From positions 1,302,001 to 1,366,000 of the forward strand of contig OZ252011.1 of assembly GCA_965247355.1 (NCBI GenBank): a DNA stretch of 64,000 nt, read 5' to 3'. Source of the stretch: RHLJ01 sp965247355 (GTDB taxonomy: Bacteria > Bacteroidota > Rhodothermia > Balneolales > Balneolaceae). Both the position numbers and the translations under genes were made by a program. Under the pieces are notes generated by a model. That model saw only the letters and a list, made by a program, of their open reading frames with translations. It ran no database searches and had not been told where the DNA came from. Of this stretch, positions 43,733 through 53,207 are shown piece by piece; positions within the stretch are counted from its first letter, which is position 1; every line of letters begins with the position of its first letter.

Positions 43733-44716
43733 TTAAGTTCTGTATGTTACTTGATTGACAGCATCTATTACCTGCTTTGGACTTGGGAACCAGGCGTCAA
43801 AAAGTTTTTTAGAAAACGGTGCATTAACATCCGGCAAAGTAACTCTTTGTACCGGAGCATCCAGATAGTCAAATGCTTCACGTTGAATCAAAAAGCCGAT
43901 TTCCGCAGCAAATCCTGCAAATGGGTGTGCTTCATCAACAACTACACAGCGATTGGTTTTCTTAACTGATTCAATGATCAAAGGCAGATCCAGAGGTTTT
44001 ACCGTTCTTGGGTCAATGATTTCAACTTCCACCCCATCTTTAGCAAGCTGATTAGCCGCCTGAACTGCTACATGATACATCTTACCATGAGCTACTATAG
44101 TTACATCGCTACCTTCACGCTTTACTTTCCCTTTTCCAATCGGGATGATATAATCTTCTTCATCAGAGACTTCGCCTTTTAAACCGTACATCTGCTCTGA
44201 TTCCATGAAAAGTACAGGGTTATCATCGCGGATTGCAGATTTCATCAATCCTTTTGCATCATCCGGCTCAGACACATAAATCACCTTAAGACCAGGGAAC
44301 TGAGCGTACATAGAATCGTAAGCTACCGAGTGTGTAGCTCCTAATTGACCTGCAGAAGCATTTGGTCCACGGAAAACAATCGGGCAATCAGCCTGACCGC
44401 CGGTCATATACTTTACTTTGGTAGCATGATTGATGATTTGATCTGCCGCTAATACTGCGAAGTTAAAAGTCATAAACTCAACAATAGGTCGAAGTCCCTG
44501 CATCGCGGCACCCACACCAATTCCAGCAAATCCAAGCTCAGAAATCGGAGTATCGATTACTCGTTTAAAACCATATTTATCCAGAAGACCTTCGGTAACT
44601 TTATAAGCTCCGTTGTATTCAGCTACTTCCTCACCCATGATGAATACGGACTCATCTCGTCCCATCTCTTCATCAATTGCGTGTTTAATTGCTTCTCTAA
44701 ATTGTAATTCAGCCAT
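43733..44716 (-). CDS. pdhB: Pyruvate dehydrogenase E1 beta subunit
   Basis: The beta half of the heterotetrameric alpha2beta2 thiamine-diphosphate E1 (327 aa, usual length). Features: FIMGEEVAEYNGAYKVTEGL, with the ThDP-activating Glu, RVIDTPISELGFAGIGVGAA, and the transketolase-central stretch VFRGPNASAGQLGATHS. The C-terminal transketolase domain runs from GSDVTIVAHGKMYHVAV to VEIIDPRTVKPLDLPLI. The gene is between pdhA and pdhC, spaced 23 and 21 bases, so the three form a complete E1-E2 operon. Confidence 0.95.
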   Translation of the reverse strand: MAELQFREAIKHAIDEEMGRDESVFIMGEEVAEYNGAYKVTEGLLDKYGFKRVIDTPISELGFAGIGVGAAMQGLRPIVEFMTFNFAVLAADQIINHATKVKYMTGGQADCPIVFRGPNASAGQLGATHSVAYDSMYAQFPGLKVIYVSEPDDAKGLMKSAIRDDNPVLFMESEQMYGLKGEVSDEEDYIIPIGKGKVKREGSDVTIVAHGKMYHVAVQAANQLAKDGVEVEIIDPRTVKPLDLPLIIESVKKTNRCVVVDEAHPFAGFAAEIGFLIQREAFDYLDAPVQRVTLPDVNAPFSKKLFDAWFPSPKQVIDAVNQVTYRT

Positions 44717-44739
44717 TATTCGTAATTAGTCTCTTAAAA

Positions 44740-45840
44740 TTAAACGTGGAAATAGGGATCGTCTTCAACAAACATATCATCATACATGTCTTCCACTTCA
44801 GGGAATGGAGATTCATCCGCAAATTCAACGGCGTCAAGCACTTCCTGCTCGATACGCTCCTCCACTTCATTGAAGAAATCTTCTCCAGCTACTTTATTTG
44901 ATAGAATGTAATCCTTCAATTTCAGGATTGGATCAATCTTTTGATACTCTTCTAATTCATCCTTAGTACGATACTTTTGAGGATCAGACATTGAGTGTCC
45001 ACGATAGCGATACGTGCGAATCTCAACAAAATATGGCTCTGAGTTTTCACGTACATCGTCTGCGATCTCTTTCATTTTCTCGTATACAGAAAAAACATCC
45101 ATTCCGTTGATAACGGCACTTTTCATCCCATACCCTTTAGCGCGATCAACGATTTCAGCTACGGTATGACGTTTTGCTGCAGTTCCCATCGAGTATCCGT
45201 TATTCTCAACAACAAATAATACCGGGAGCTTCCAAAGCTGTGCCATATTCATGGATTCGTGAAGAGATCCCTGATCAACGGCTCCATCTCCAAAGAAAGT
45301 AGCAGAAATATTACCCGTTCCTTTATACTTATTTCCGAAAGCAAGTCCGGCACCAATAGGAATATGTCCTCCAACGATTCCATAACCACCCCAGAAATGG
45401 TTCTCAGCTTTAGCAAAGTGCATGGAGCCACCTTTACCTTTAGAGCAACCTGTAGCTTTACCGAAAAGCTCTGCCATTCCTTCTTTGGGGGTTATCCCAC
45501 GGCATAATCCCCAACCATGATCCCTATAACCGGTTATAATGTCATCATTATCATCAAAAGCGAATACAGTACCGGTAGAAATGGCTTCCTGACCGATATA
45601 AAGGTGAAGAAATCCACCAAATTTCCCTTTTTGATATTGCTGCATAGAACGTTCTTCGAAGCGGCGTTGCAGATACATTTGCTCGTACATGGCTTTCAGA
45701 TCATCTTCTGAAAGTCCCAATGCTTTATGTTTCTTTTTGGTAGCAGGAGGTAAATCCACCCCTTTTTGTACTACTCCGTCGCTTTCTTCGCCTATGCCAC
45801 GCGGGGCAAAAACGATATCGTCTTTTTTCTTTTTCGCCAT
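44740..45840 (-). CDS. pdhA: Pyruvate dehydrogenase E1 alpha subunit
   Basis: The alpha half of thiamine-diphosphate-dependent E1 (366 aa). The ThDP/Mg signature GDGAVDQGSLHESMNMAQLW, ending at VENNGYSMGT, is intact, and so is the phosphorylation-loop-like YRYRGHSMSDPQKYRTK. The N-terminal ~40 residues are basic and variable. It is the first gene of a three-gene minus-strand operon with pdhB and pdhC. It catalyses pyruvate decarboxylation and acetyl transfer to the E2 lipoyl arm. Confidence 0.95.
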   Translation of the reverse strand: MAKKKKDDIVFAPRGIGEESDGVVQKGVDLPPATKKKHKALGLSEDDLKAMYEQMYLQRRFEERSMQQYQKGKFGGFLHLYIGQEAISTGTVFAFDDNDDIITGYRDHGWGLCRGITPKEGMAELFGKATGCSKGKGGSMHFAKAENHFWGGYGIVGGHIPIGAGLAFGNKYKGTGNISATFFGDGAVDQGSLHESMNMAQLWKLPVLFVVENNGYSMGTAAKRHTVAEIVDRAKGYGMKSAVINGMDVFSVYEKMKEIADDVRENSEPYFVEIRTYRYRGHSMSDPQKYRTKDELEEYQKIDPILKLKDYILSNKVAGEDFFNEVEERIEQEVLDAVEFADESPFPEVEDMYDDMFVEDDPYFHV

Positions 45841-45927
45841 AGTTAATTTGTTCTTATCAGTATCCCTTCGAAAGGGCTCAAAATATATCTAATTTTTTGG
45901 AAGTTTTCGTGATTGGATTTATCTGAT

Positions 45928-48600
45928 TCAGTTAATGCTTTCCAGCACAATATCATTCACCTTTTCCAACGCTTCTCCAAGTTTTTCCGGATTTCGTCCT
46001 CCGGCTGTCGCCAGATTAGGCTGACCGCCACCTCCGCCGCCAACTAAGCGACCTAGCTTACCAACCAACGCACCGGCTTTTAATCCCTTTTCTTTAATGA
46101 GATCTTCAGTCACCGCCACCATTAGAAATACTTTTCCTTCAGCTTCATCTTTTGATGCAAGTACAGTAACTGTATTTTCGGGTGATTTCTGGAGTGCATC
46201 ATAACCCAACTGTTTGAGCACATTCATATCTGCACCAGATATTTCTCCCTTTACTAAGGAGATTGATCCATCCAGGCTTTCGGAACCGTTTAGCAGTTCA
46301 TCCAGTTTAGCGCCGGTATTCTGCAGATTCAGTTTTTCCAGTTCTTTTTCCAGAGCTTTCTTTTCTTCCTGAAGCTTGTGAATACTGCCAACTAAGTCAT
46401 CAGTTTGACCAAAAGCTGATTTGATATTCTGTACGGTGTGCTTTTCATCACGAATAAGCTTATCAGCAGCTTTACCCGTTACGGCTTCTATTCTTCTGAT
46501 TCCCGCGGCAACTGAACTTTCGTGTACAAACCGGAAATATCCAATTTCACCTGTAGCACCCACGTGAGTCCCTCCGCACAATTCCACCGAGTAATCTTCA
46601 TCAAAAGTGATGACTCTAACAAAATCACCATATTTTTCACCAAATAGCATCATAGCTCCCTTTTCACGAGCTTCCTCAATGGGTACATTTCGTTCTTCCG
46701 TGAGAGGTATATTTTCCTGAATTTTCTCATTTACCTGCGCTTCCACTTCATCCAGCTGTTCGGGAGTCATTGCTTCGTAATGAGAAAAATCGAATCGCAG
46801 GTGGTGCTCGTTTACTAAAGACCCCTTCTGAGCAACATGATCTCCAAGTACATCCCTTAGAGCTGCGTGAGCTAAGTGCGTAGCGGAATGATGTTTCTGT
46901 ATTTCCAGTCTACGATCTAAATGAATTTTCGCAGTCCATTTTCCTTCTTTATTTGAAGGTAAGTGATCTGTGTAATGGGCAATTAATCCTGGACCTTTTT
47001 GGACACTAGTAACTGATATAGTCTCTTTCCCATTTGTTAAAATCCCTGTATCAGCGACCTGCCCCCCACTCTCTGCATAGAATGGAGTTTTATCAAGCCT
47101 GAATGAGTAACCTTTATTTTCTTTTCTATAATATGTGATTTCAACTTCACAGGTATGTTCATCATAGCCAACAAATGTAGAATCTTCTCTATGGTCAGTT
47201 ACAGAAGTCCAAAGTTCTATTTTTGATTGATCAACCCCAAATTTCCCAGCAGCACGGGCGCGGTCTTTCTGCTCTTGCATGTTCTTGTTGAAGCCATCCA
47301 CATCAACTTCAACATTCTGTTCGCGCGCCATTAACTGGGTTAAATCGATCGGAAACCCATACGTATCGTGCAATTTGAACGCATCTTCTCCGGACAGTTT
47401 CTTTTTGCCATCAATCATTTCATTGAAGATGTCGATCCCTTGTCCAAGTGTCTTTAAAAAACTTTTTTCTTCAGCTCGGACCACATTGGTGATATACTCT
47501 TGCTGAGCCACTATTTCAGGGAAAACGTCTTTAAACTGATTTGCCAGTACTTCCACCAACTTATACATGAAGGGATCTTTGAAGCCTAGTTTATCCCAGC
47601 CGTAACGAATCGCGCGACGTTGAATGCGACGTATAACATAGCCACGACCATCATTACCAGGCGAAGCACCATCGGCAATCGAAAAAACAACTGCCCGGAT
47701 GTGATCAGCGATAACGCGCATTGCAATATCTTTGTCTTCATCTTTACCATAGGTAAGACCAGCCAGTTTCGAAATCTCATCTAATAATGGTGTGAATACA
47801 TCAGAGTCGTAATTAGAGAGTTTTCCCTGGAGTACTGCACAAACCCGTTCGAATCCCATTCCGGTATCCACATGCTGCGCAGGAAGTGTTTTAAGTGCAC
47901 CACCAACCTGTCTGTTGAACTGAATAAAAACCAGATTCCAAATTTCAATAACTCTGGGATCGTCCATATTTACCAGCTCAGCACCAGCCTGCTTTTTGCG
48001 TTCTTCATCAGGGCGAAGATCAATGTGCAGTTCAGAACATGGACCACAAGGGCCGGTATCGCCCATTTCCCAGAAATTATCTTTTTTGTCAAATTTCAGG
48101 ATATGATCATGAGCTATGGAAGTCTCGCTTTTCCAAAGTTCTATGGCTTCATCATCAACCGGAAGTCCGTCTTCTTCATCACCACCAAAAACGGTAGCAT
48201 ACAAACGGTCTGGTTCCATTCCCCATTTTTCTACCAATAATTCCCAGGCCCAGGCAATCGCCTCTTTTTTGAAGTAGTCACCGAACGACCAGTTCCCCAA
48301 CATCTCGAACAGAGTATGGTGATACGTATCGTGCCCAACCTCTTCAAGATCGTTATGCTTCCCACTTACACGAATACATTTCTGAGTATCAGCCGCACGA
48401 TTCCATGATTTACCGTCGTGCTTAAGCGTTCTCTCTTCCCCCAAAAATATGGGTTTAAACTGGTTCATTCCCGCATTTGTGAACAAAAGTGTGGGATCGT
48501 CCTTTGGAACCACGGGCGCACTATCAACAATAGCATGCTCCTTTTCTGCAAAGAATTCCAGAAATTCGTTTCTGATTTGGGAAGATGTCTTAACGGGCAT
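45928..48600 (-). CDS. alaS: Alanyl-tRNA synthetase
   Basis: A full-length class II AlaRS (890 aa). The N-terminal catalytic domain holds FLEFFAEKEHAIVDSAPVVP, LLFTNAGMNQFKPIFLG (motif 1/2 area) and DTGMGFERVCAVLQG (motif 3). The editing domain has the zinc-binding HHSATHLAHAALRDVLGDHV and CGGTHVGATGEIGYFRFVHE. The C-terminal coiled-coil and DHHA1-type domain (GGGGGGQPNLATAGGRNPE) closes the protein. All domains are intact. It is transcribed alone, opposite to the next gene upstream. Confidence 0.97.
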   Translation of the reverse strand: MPVKTSSQIRNEFLEFFAEKEHAIVDSAPVVPKDDPTLLFTNAGMNQFKPIFLGEERTLKHDGKSWNRAADTQKCIRVSGKHNDLEEVGHDTYHHTLFEMLGNWSFGDYFKKEAIAWAWELLVEKWGMEPDRLYATVFGGDEEDGLPVDDEAIELWKSETSIAHDHILKFDKKDNFWEMGDTGPCGPCSELHIDLRPDEERKKQAGAELVNMDDPRVIEIWNLVFIQFNRQVGGALKTLPAQHVDTGMGFERVCAVLQGKLSNYDSDVFTPLLDEISKLAGLTYGKDEDKDIAMRVIADHIRAVVFSIADGASPGNDGRGYVIRRIQRRAIRYGWDKLGFKDPFMYKLVEVLANQFKDVFPEIVAQQEYITNVVRAEEKSFLKTLGQGIDIFNEMIDGKKKLSGEDAFKLHDTYGFPIDLTQLMAREQNVEVDVDGFNKNMQEQKDRARAAGKFGVDQSKIELWTSVTDHREDSTFVGYDEHTCEVEITYYRKENKGYSFRLDKTPFYAESGGQVADTGILTNGKETISVTSVQKGPGLIAHYTDHLPSNKEGKWTAKIHLDRRLEIQKHHSATHLAHAALRDVLGDHVAQKGSLVNEHHLRFDFSHYEAMTPEQLDEVEAQVNEKIQENIPLTEERNVPIEEAREKGAMMLFGEKYGDFVRVITFDEDYSVELCGGTHVGATGEIGYFRFVHESSVAAGIRRIEAVTGKAADKLIRDEKHTVQNIKSAFGQTDDLVGSIHKLQEEKKALEKELEKLNLQNTGAKLDELLNGSESLDGSISLVKGEISGADMNVLKQLGYDALQKSPENTVTVLASKDEAEGKVFLMVAVTEDLIKEKGLKAGALVGKLGRLVGGGGGGQPNLATAGGRNPEKLGEALEKVNDIVLESIN

Positions 48601-48715
48601 TAATTTACGCTGTAGAAATTTTGATTTTTCGAGGGTGGGAAGATAGAAAATTTCCTACTCTAACTCATGGAACTAATTGAACGGCTGAAAGTTATTACAA
48701 AAAACAATTAATCTG

Positions 48716-49285
48716 ATGAAAACGATTTTAAATTACTTTTTAAGAGGGATGCTTATTGTCTTCCCATTGGGTGCCACTATCTATTTGGTAAGTATTACTA
48801 TTAACTGGGTTAATAGCATTTTTGACAACTTATTTTTTAGCTGGTTTGAATGGGATATTCCCGGGCTTGGAATACTTTCCGGGTTTATTATAATCTCATT
48901 AGTAGGCTTTGTTTTTACACGAGCATTCACAAAACCTATTGTTCATTTATTTGAAAACCTATTCTCAAAAACTCCTTTAGTTAGCATCATCTATACTTCG
49001 CTAAAAGATCTGACAGAAGCTTTTGTTGGAGATAAAAAGAAATTCACCAAGCCGGTTAAAGTTAAATTCGGTGAAATGGGAATGACCCGCTTCGGCTTCA
49101 TTACCCAGGAAACACTTTCAAACCTGGATCTGGAAAATGAAGTAGCAGTCTATTGCCCTCATTCTTATAATTTCTCTGGTAATCTGTATATCGTACCCAG
49201 AGAAGCTGTAACTCCAGTTAAGGCAGAGCCGGCAGATTTCATGCGTTTTATTGTTTCAGGTGGTGTGACCGGGTTTGGGAAGTAA
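48716..49285 (+). CDS. DUF502 membrane protein
   Basis: A 189-residue protein with two N-terminal membrane segments (~8-30 and 48-70) around a loop, then a soluble C-terminal domain with VSIIYTSLKDLTEAFVGDKK and TRFGFITQETLSNLDLENEV, ending VSGGVTGFGK. This is the DUF502 family, widespread in bacteria and of unproven role (one member is linked to ComEC or lipid processes in some reports, which I cannot confirm here). The stop is adjacent to the convergent ferredoxin-NADP reductase stop (one base apart). Confidence 0.8.
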   Translation: MKTILNYFLRGMLIVFPLGATIYLVSITINWVNSIFDNLFFSWFEWDIPGLGILSGFIIISLVGFVFTRAFTKPIVHLFENLFSKTPLVSIIYTSLKDLTEAFVGDKKKFTKPVKVKFGEMGMTRFGFITQETLSNLDLENEVAVYCPHSYNFSGNLYIVPREAVTPVKAEPADFMRFIVSGGVTGFGK

Positions 49286-50209
49286 CTAGTAGACTTCCTC
49301 AAAGGTTCTTTCGGATGGCTTAAGCATCGTTTTTACTTCTTCCCAGCTCCATTCATTAGGATCTTCTGATTCGGGTTGACCTTTAAGCCTCAGGTAATCC
49401 ATAAAACCTTTTTTAGCAAGATTGTGATAGATACCGGATTCCATTCCTTTCATTCCACATAGATAAATAAGGGTATTATCTTTCCCCAGAATTGGACTAA
49501 GTATTTCCTCCTGATCATCAATCGCAGTTTGAACATAATACTTGCTTCCATCTTCTCTTCGATCTTCTCTCGAAATCATTTTGATGTAGTGGAAGTTGTC
49601 ATGCTTCTCTGCCATCTCATTGAAGAACTTTGGATATAGAACATCAGTCCGGTAAGGACAGCCAAAAACGAGAGCAACTTCTCCTTTAAAACCGGATTCA
49701 AACAACTCGATAATCATTCCCCTGAATGGAGCAATACCCGTTCCTGTGGCGAAGAATACATAATTGAAATCATCTGAATTCTCAGGAAGAAGGTAACGTC
49801 GGCCACTTGGCCCGGTTACTTTCAGCTTATCCCCAGGCTTTAAGTTGCATAAATAGTTTGAACAAACTCCCATATAAAATGTACCATCCACTTCGTCCAT
49901 TGCACGTTTAACTGTGGTAGAAACCAAGTGCTTCTTTCCACCTTCACCTTTTGATGGTGATGAAACAGAGTACAATCTCAATTTATGAGGCTTTCCTTTT
50001 TCATTTTCTCCCGGAGGAAGTACACCTATTGACTGACCAACCCGAAATTTTCCTTCAAGGTCAGTTCCTGAAATATCAAAAGTCATATGTCGAACAATAT
50101 TCGGGCTGCTTTCTGCAGTACATATATAATTTTCGACAACAGTAGCTTCCGTTGGGTTTTTGGGTGAATGAATGTTTAGTTCTACTTCTGGTAAGATTAT
50201 TTCTGGCAT
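49286..50209 (-). CDS. Ferredoxin-NADP+ reductase, plant/cyanobacterial type
   Basis: A 307-residue FAD protein exchanging electrons between ferredoxin and NADP(H). The FAD site has RLYSVSSPSKGEGG, the phosphate-binding VCSNYLCNLKPGDKLKVTGP, the NADP loop FFATGTGIAPFRGMIIELF, and the nucleotide-specificity region LVFGCPYRTDVLYPKFF. The C-terminus ends in EEVY, whose terminal tyrosine stacks on the flavin in plant-type FNRs. An in-frame TTG at 50248 would add 13 residues that overlap a terminator stem, so the ATG at 50209 is preferred. Confidence 0.9.
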   Translation of the reverse strand: MPEIILPEVELNIHSPKNPTEATVVENYICTAESSPNIVRHMTFDISGTDLEGKFRVGQSIGVLPPGENEKGKPHKLRLYSVSSPSKGEGGKKHLVSTTVKRAMDEVDGTFYMGVCSNYLCNLKPGDKLKVTGPSGRRYLLPENSDDFNYVFFATGTGIAPFRGMIIELFESGFKGEVALVFGCPYRTDVLYPKFFNEMAEKHDNFHYIKMISREDRREDGSKYYVQTAIDDQEEILSPILGKDNTLIYLCGMKGMESGIYHNLAKKGFMDYLRLKGQPESEDPNEWSWEEVKTMLKPSERTFEEVY

Positions 50210-50234
50210 AAGTCTTGATGATTGAGTGAATAAA

Positions 50235-50266
50235 AAAATCCCGGTCAATTTAATGACTGGGATTTT
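50235..50266 (-). terminator. Terminator of the outer-membrane barrel gene
   Basis: A 13-bp stem with one G-T wobble (AAAATCCCGGTCA / TGACTGGGATTTT) and 6-base loop lies 39 bases after the barrel-gene stop on the minus strand. An A run adjoining the left arm gives a U tract on that strand, so the barrel transcript ends here, before the FNR gene. Confidence 0.88.
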
Positions 50267-50305
50267 AAATAAGAAGTGTGAATAAATTAAGTAGTATTTA
50301 TTCGA

Positions 50306-50872
50306 TTAGAAATAAAAAGTAAGTCCGGCAGTAATCACGTTTCCGCTATATTCTTTTTCACCGAAATCATCATTATCTCCATCAAGGAATAGATATCTGT
50401 AATCTGCATTAAGAGCAGCATTTTCAGACAGCGGTAAATCCAGACCAAAACCTAAATGATATCCAAGATTAACTTCAGCATCAGTACTGTTAGAAAAAGT
50501 CCCATCATACTCATAAATATTATAATAGGCGCCTAGCCCTGCTAAACCATACGGTTGAAAGTTTGGAGCCAAAGGCACAAATAATAATAAAGAAGTAGTT
50601 ACTGGAATTTGTCTTAGACTAATCTCCCCACCTGTTACGTCATAGGTTTGTTCTCCGCGATATTCTGCTGCAAGTTCGAAGCCAATTATTTCACCTCTGA
50701 ATCTTGCCTGACCACCGATAAACATGGTTCCATCTTCGGCGTCAGGTGCTTTGTAATAACCTAGACGAGGACCAATTCCGGATTTATCCTTCAAAAGAAA
50801 ATCCTGAGCGGACATACTAGCTGTAAAGGCAGTTATAAATAAAAAGGTAAATAGTGTAGTTAATTTCTTCAT
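50306..50872 (-). CDS. Small outer-membrane beta-barrel protein
   Basis: A 188-residue protein with signal peptide MKKLTTLFTFLFITAFTASM (cleavage near SAQ). It has eight or so alternating hydrophobic strands (GPRLGYYKAPD, FELAAEYRGEQ, FQPYGLAGLGAYYNIYEYDG, LGYHLGFGLDLPL) and ends in GLTFYF with a terminal Phe, as expected for outer-membrane barrels recognised by BamA. The layout fits the OmpW/OmpX-like porin family common in Bacteroidota; the ligand is unknown. A clean terminator follows. Confidence 0.78.
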   Translation of the reverse strand: MKKLTTLFTFLFITAFTASMSAQDFLLKDKSGIGPRLGYYKAPDAEDGTMFIGGQARFRGEIIGFELAAEYRGEQTYDVTGGEISLRQIPVTTSLLLFVPLAPNFQPYGLAGLGAYYNIYEYDGTFSNSTDAEVNLGYHLGFGLDLPLSENAALNADYRYLFLDGDNDDFGEKEYSGNVITAGLTFYF

Positions 50873-50940
50873 GTTATTCTGATTGATGTAAATTCAATCA
50901 GTTTAACTGTAAGAAAAACTATATGTTCCGAATGATAATC

Positions 50941-51630
50941 CTATTGATTACTAATTCGATATCTCACGAGTTCATCAATGGTTGGTCGCTCTCCCCTTTC
51001 TTCGATCAACCGCTCAGCTATTCGATCAGTCACTCCAATACTTCTCATTCGCATCAAATTTTCCTTTGTTAACTCTTCGAAGGTGTAACCAAGGTCCATC
51101 ATTCTGCTTGTAAAATTTGCAGTAACCCCATTTCTGCGAGTTTCAATGAGATCATCTATGCTAAATTCGTATCCCAATTCTTGCATCATACTGGCGTATG
51201 TCGCACTCACATCAGCATCTTGTAGTTCCACCAATTGTTCCAGAGTAATATCGGTATATCCAATATCATGGAGACGTTGGGTTTCTGTAGCAGTAACCCC
51301 TTCATCCCTTAAGGCAGTTAATTCTTCATTTGTAAGAGTACCATACCCCATATCTTCCATCCACTCACCCATTCCGGTTAATAAGTCAGCGTCGTATTCA
51401 TTAAAAGATTGGACTACTTCACTTATAGGATTCTCAAAATCAGAAAAGAAATTACTAACACGATTTCCAGCATAGAATACAAGTGTTACCACAAATGCAA
51501 TTACCAGAATGTAATTGGCTGTTTTAGAACCACCAGAAGTTGACTTAGAAGACATACCCAAATCAGAATCTTCTGTCTCATTTTCTAAGTCTTTTAAGTC
51601 GTTTTTTAAATTTCTGAATTTTGTACTCAT
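50941..51630 (-). CDS. Membrane protein with tandem ~22-residue helical repeats
   Basis: A 229-residue protein. The N-terminal ~35 residues are charged and soluble (probably cytoplasmic), followed by one membrane helix (~39-55, ANYILVIAFVVTLVFYAGN). From about residue 95 it carries at least five repeats of 'lt.eeL..lr..GVtat....m..lGY', for example EELTALRDEGVTATETQRLH, LDQLVE-type LEQLVELQDADVSATYASMM, DDLIETRRNGVTANFTSRMM and ENLMRMRSIGVTDRIAERLI. Similar repeats occur in Bacteroidota BlaR1-type and anti-sigma-linked proteins. The function here is unknown; a regulatory or scaffold role in the periplasm is plausible. Confidence 0.65.
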   Translation of the reverse strand: MSTKFRNLKNDLKDLENETEDSDLGMSSKSTSGGSKTANYILVIAFVVTLVFYAGNRVSNFFSDFENPISEVVQSFNEYDADLLTGMGEWMEDMGYGTLTNEELTALRDEGVTATETQRLHDIGYTDITLEQLVELQDADVSATYASMMQELGYEFSIDDLIETRRNGVTANFTSRMMDLGYTFEELTKENLMRMRSIGVTDRIAERLIEERGERPTIDELVRYRISNQ

Positions 51631-51698
51631 AAATCGCCCTTAATTTGCGGAAAGGTTACGCAGTAATGAGCTTAAAGATGCATAAAAAGCTTCTATTT

Positions 51699-52073
51699 TT
51701 AAACTAATTCAAAAGATTTTGTAAGATCGTTTATAGTAAACGGTTTTGTAATAAGATCCACACATTCTGTAGCTTTTGCACGATCGTAGTTTATACGATC
51801 AGAGTTCCCGGTAAGATAAATAACTGAAGTGGAGATATTCTGTTTGATTTCTTTTACTGCTTCAATTCCGTCCATTTCTCCCTTTAAACGGATGTCCATA
51901 AGGATTAAGTCAGGCTCATTTTCAAGAGCAAGTTCAATTGCTTCATTACCTGAAGTAGCCTTTCCAACAACCTTATGTCCTAATTCCTTTACCATATTTT
52001 CAATTACTAATGAGATGATCATGTCATCTTCTACGATTAGTACACGCTTTGTTTTTCCTAGCAATTCTGTCAA
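51699..52073 (-). CDS. Stand-alone response-regulator receiver protein
   Basis: A 124-residue single receiver domain with no output domain. The acidic pair EDD (15-17), the phospho-acceptor aspartate D60 in DLILMDIRLKGEMDG, the Ser/Thr switch in VIYLTGNS and the invariant lysine in LITKPFTI are all present. The start is TTG at 52073. The 'IRLKGEMDGIEA' form resembles receivers of Bacteroidota hybrid systems. A histidine-kinase partner is not in the window. Confidence 0.88.
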   Translation of the reverse strand: MTELLGKTKRVLIVEDDMIISLVIENMVKELGHKVVGKATSGNEAIELALENEPDLILMDIRLKGEMDGIEAVKEIKQNISTSVIYLTGNSDRINYDRAKATECVDLITKPFTINDLTKSFELV

Positions 52074-52190
52074 TGTAGTACTTCTTTTTTACTAATTATC
52101 CTGATTGTTATTTTTTCACTTCAAATGAGACTTAATACCATCATTTGTTACTTAGCTCTCGAATGAAGTGCCAAATTTTCTCCGATTCGA

Positions 52191-53048
52191 TTAAAATTCT
52201 TGCTCCAATTCTATTGGTTCGATAGCTAATAAGAGGCCATCAAATACATCTATGTTTGCATTCCATCCAACAAAAGATTCTTTTGGATATAAAACTTCAA
52301 CATTCCATGTTCTTCTTAATTCCAGTACTCCGTTATTTATATAAGGGTAAAATTCAAATTCAGGCTCATTTACCAAATGCTCTGAATTAATAGTAAACAC
52401 CTCGTCTTCACCAGTTAACGGTTGCATATTTATTTCCCATCCAATGAGCATTCTTTGAGCTTCCAGATAACCGACATTAATTAAACCCGGGCTTGTGAAC
52501 TCAGGAAACCAATTTCCCCAAATTCTATTTACCCCAACAGAGTCCACAAAAACAGTAATATTTGAATTTCGAATTGAAGTATTTCCAATCTTTTGCTCAT
52601 CAAAAGTGATTTTGTACTCAATTGGGACACTATTTATTCCCGGACCTTCGCAAATTGTGCATCCATATAATGGTACTACTTCTTTTATCTCAAGAGCATT
52701 GGTATCCGAAACCAAAGTGAATTCCTGGTTCTTTAGAAGTGATTCTTTTGCCAAGTCAATAAGTGTATCTACCTCGTTTAACTGAACTCTTACAATTTCT
52801 CTTTCCAAACATGGATTTTCATTTTCCGGAAATAATACCCTACTAAAACCAGTATACCCAAACTCATTCAAGGTTGAGCAAATATGATCATCATTTTCTG
52901 ACTGGTATCGGGCATTTAGTTCTTCTAGTTCTCTTAACTCTTTTGCTTCAATCTTGACCGGATATTCGGGAAAATCAGCTACCTCTAGCACTTCGCATGA
53001 AATTGCGATGAAAATAAGTATCAAAAAAAACGACTGAGATTTACTCAA
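52191..53048 (-). CDS. Putative lipoprotein of unknown function
   Basis: A 285-residue protein with an N-terminal signal (MSKSQSFFLILIFIAISC) and a cysteine at position 18 that could be lipidated (AISC is a weak lipobox). The rest is soluble, with a cluster of tyrosines and charged beta-type segments (PVKIEAKELRELEELNARYQ, VVPLYGCTICEGPGINSVPI). I do not recognise a domain. The start appears to be TTG at 53048. It lies between a response regulator and a divergent flavoenzyme gene. Confidence 0.5.
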   Translation of the reverse strand: MSKSQSFFLILIFIAISCEVLEVADFPEYPVKIEAKELRELEELNARYQSENDDHICSTLNEFGYTGFSRVLFPENENPCLEREIVRVQLNEVDTLIDLAKESLLKNQEFTLVSDTNALEIKEVVPLYGCTICEGPGINSVPIEYKITFDEQKIGNTSIRNSNITVFVDSVGVNRIWGNWFPEFTSPGLINVGYLEAQRMLIGWEINMQPLTGEDEVFTINSEHLVNEPEFEFYPYINNGVLELRRTWNVEVLYPKESFVGWNANIDVFDGLLLAIEPIELEQEF

Positions 53049-53207
53049 TTTTTTTGCAACGCTGAATTTTTAAAACATTACAAGATAAGAATTTTATTAG
53101 TTTGCCTCTGTTAATAACCACTCATAATCATTAATATATTTTTATGTTTGATTAAAGAAGAACAAGTCCTTTTTAAGCTAAAGTTTAGATCATAAAAAAG
53201 TGTTGGA

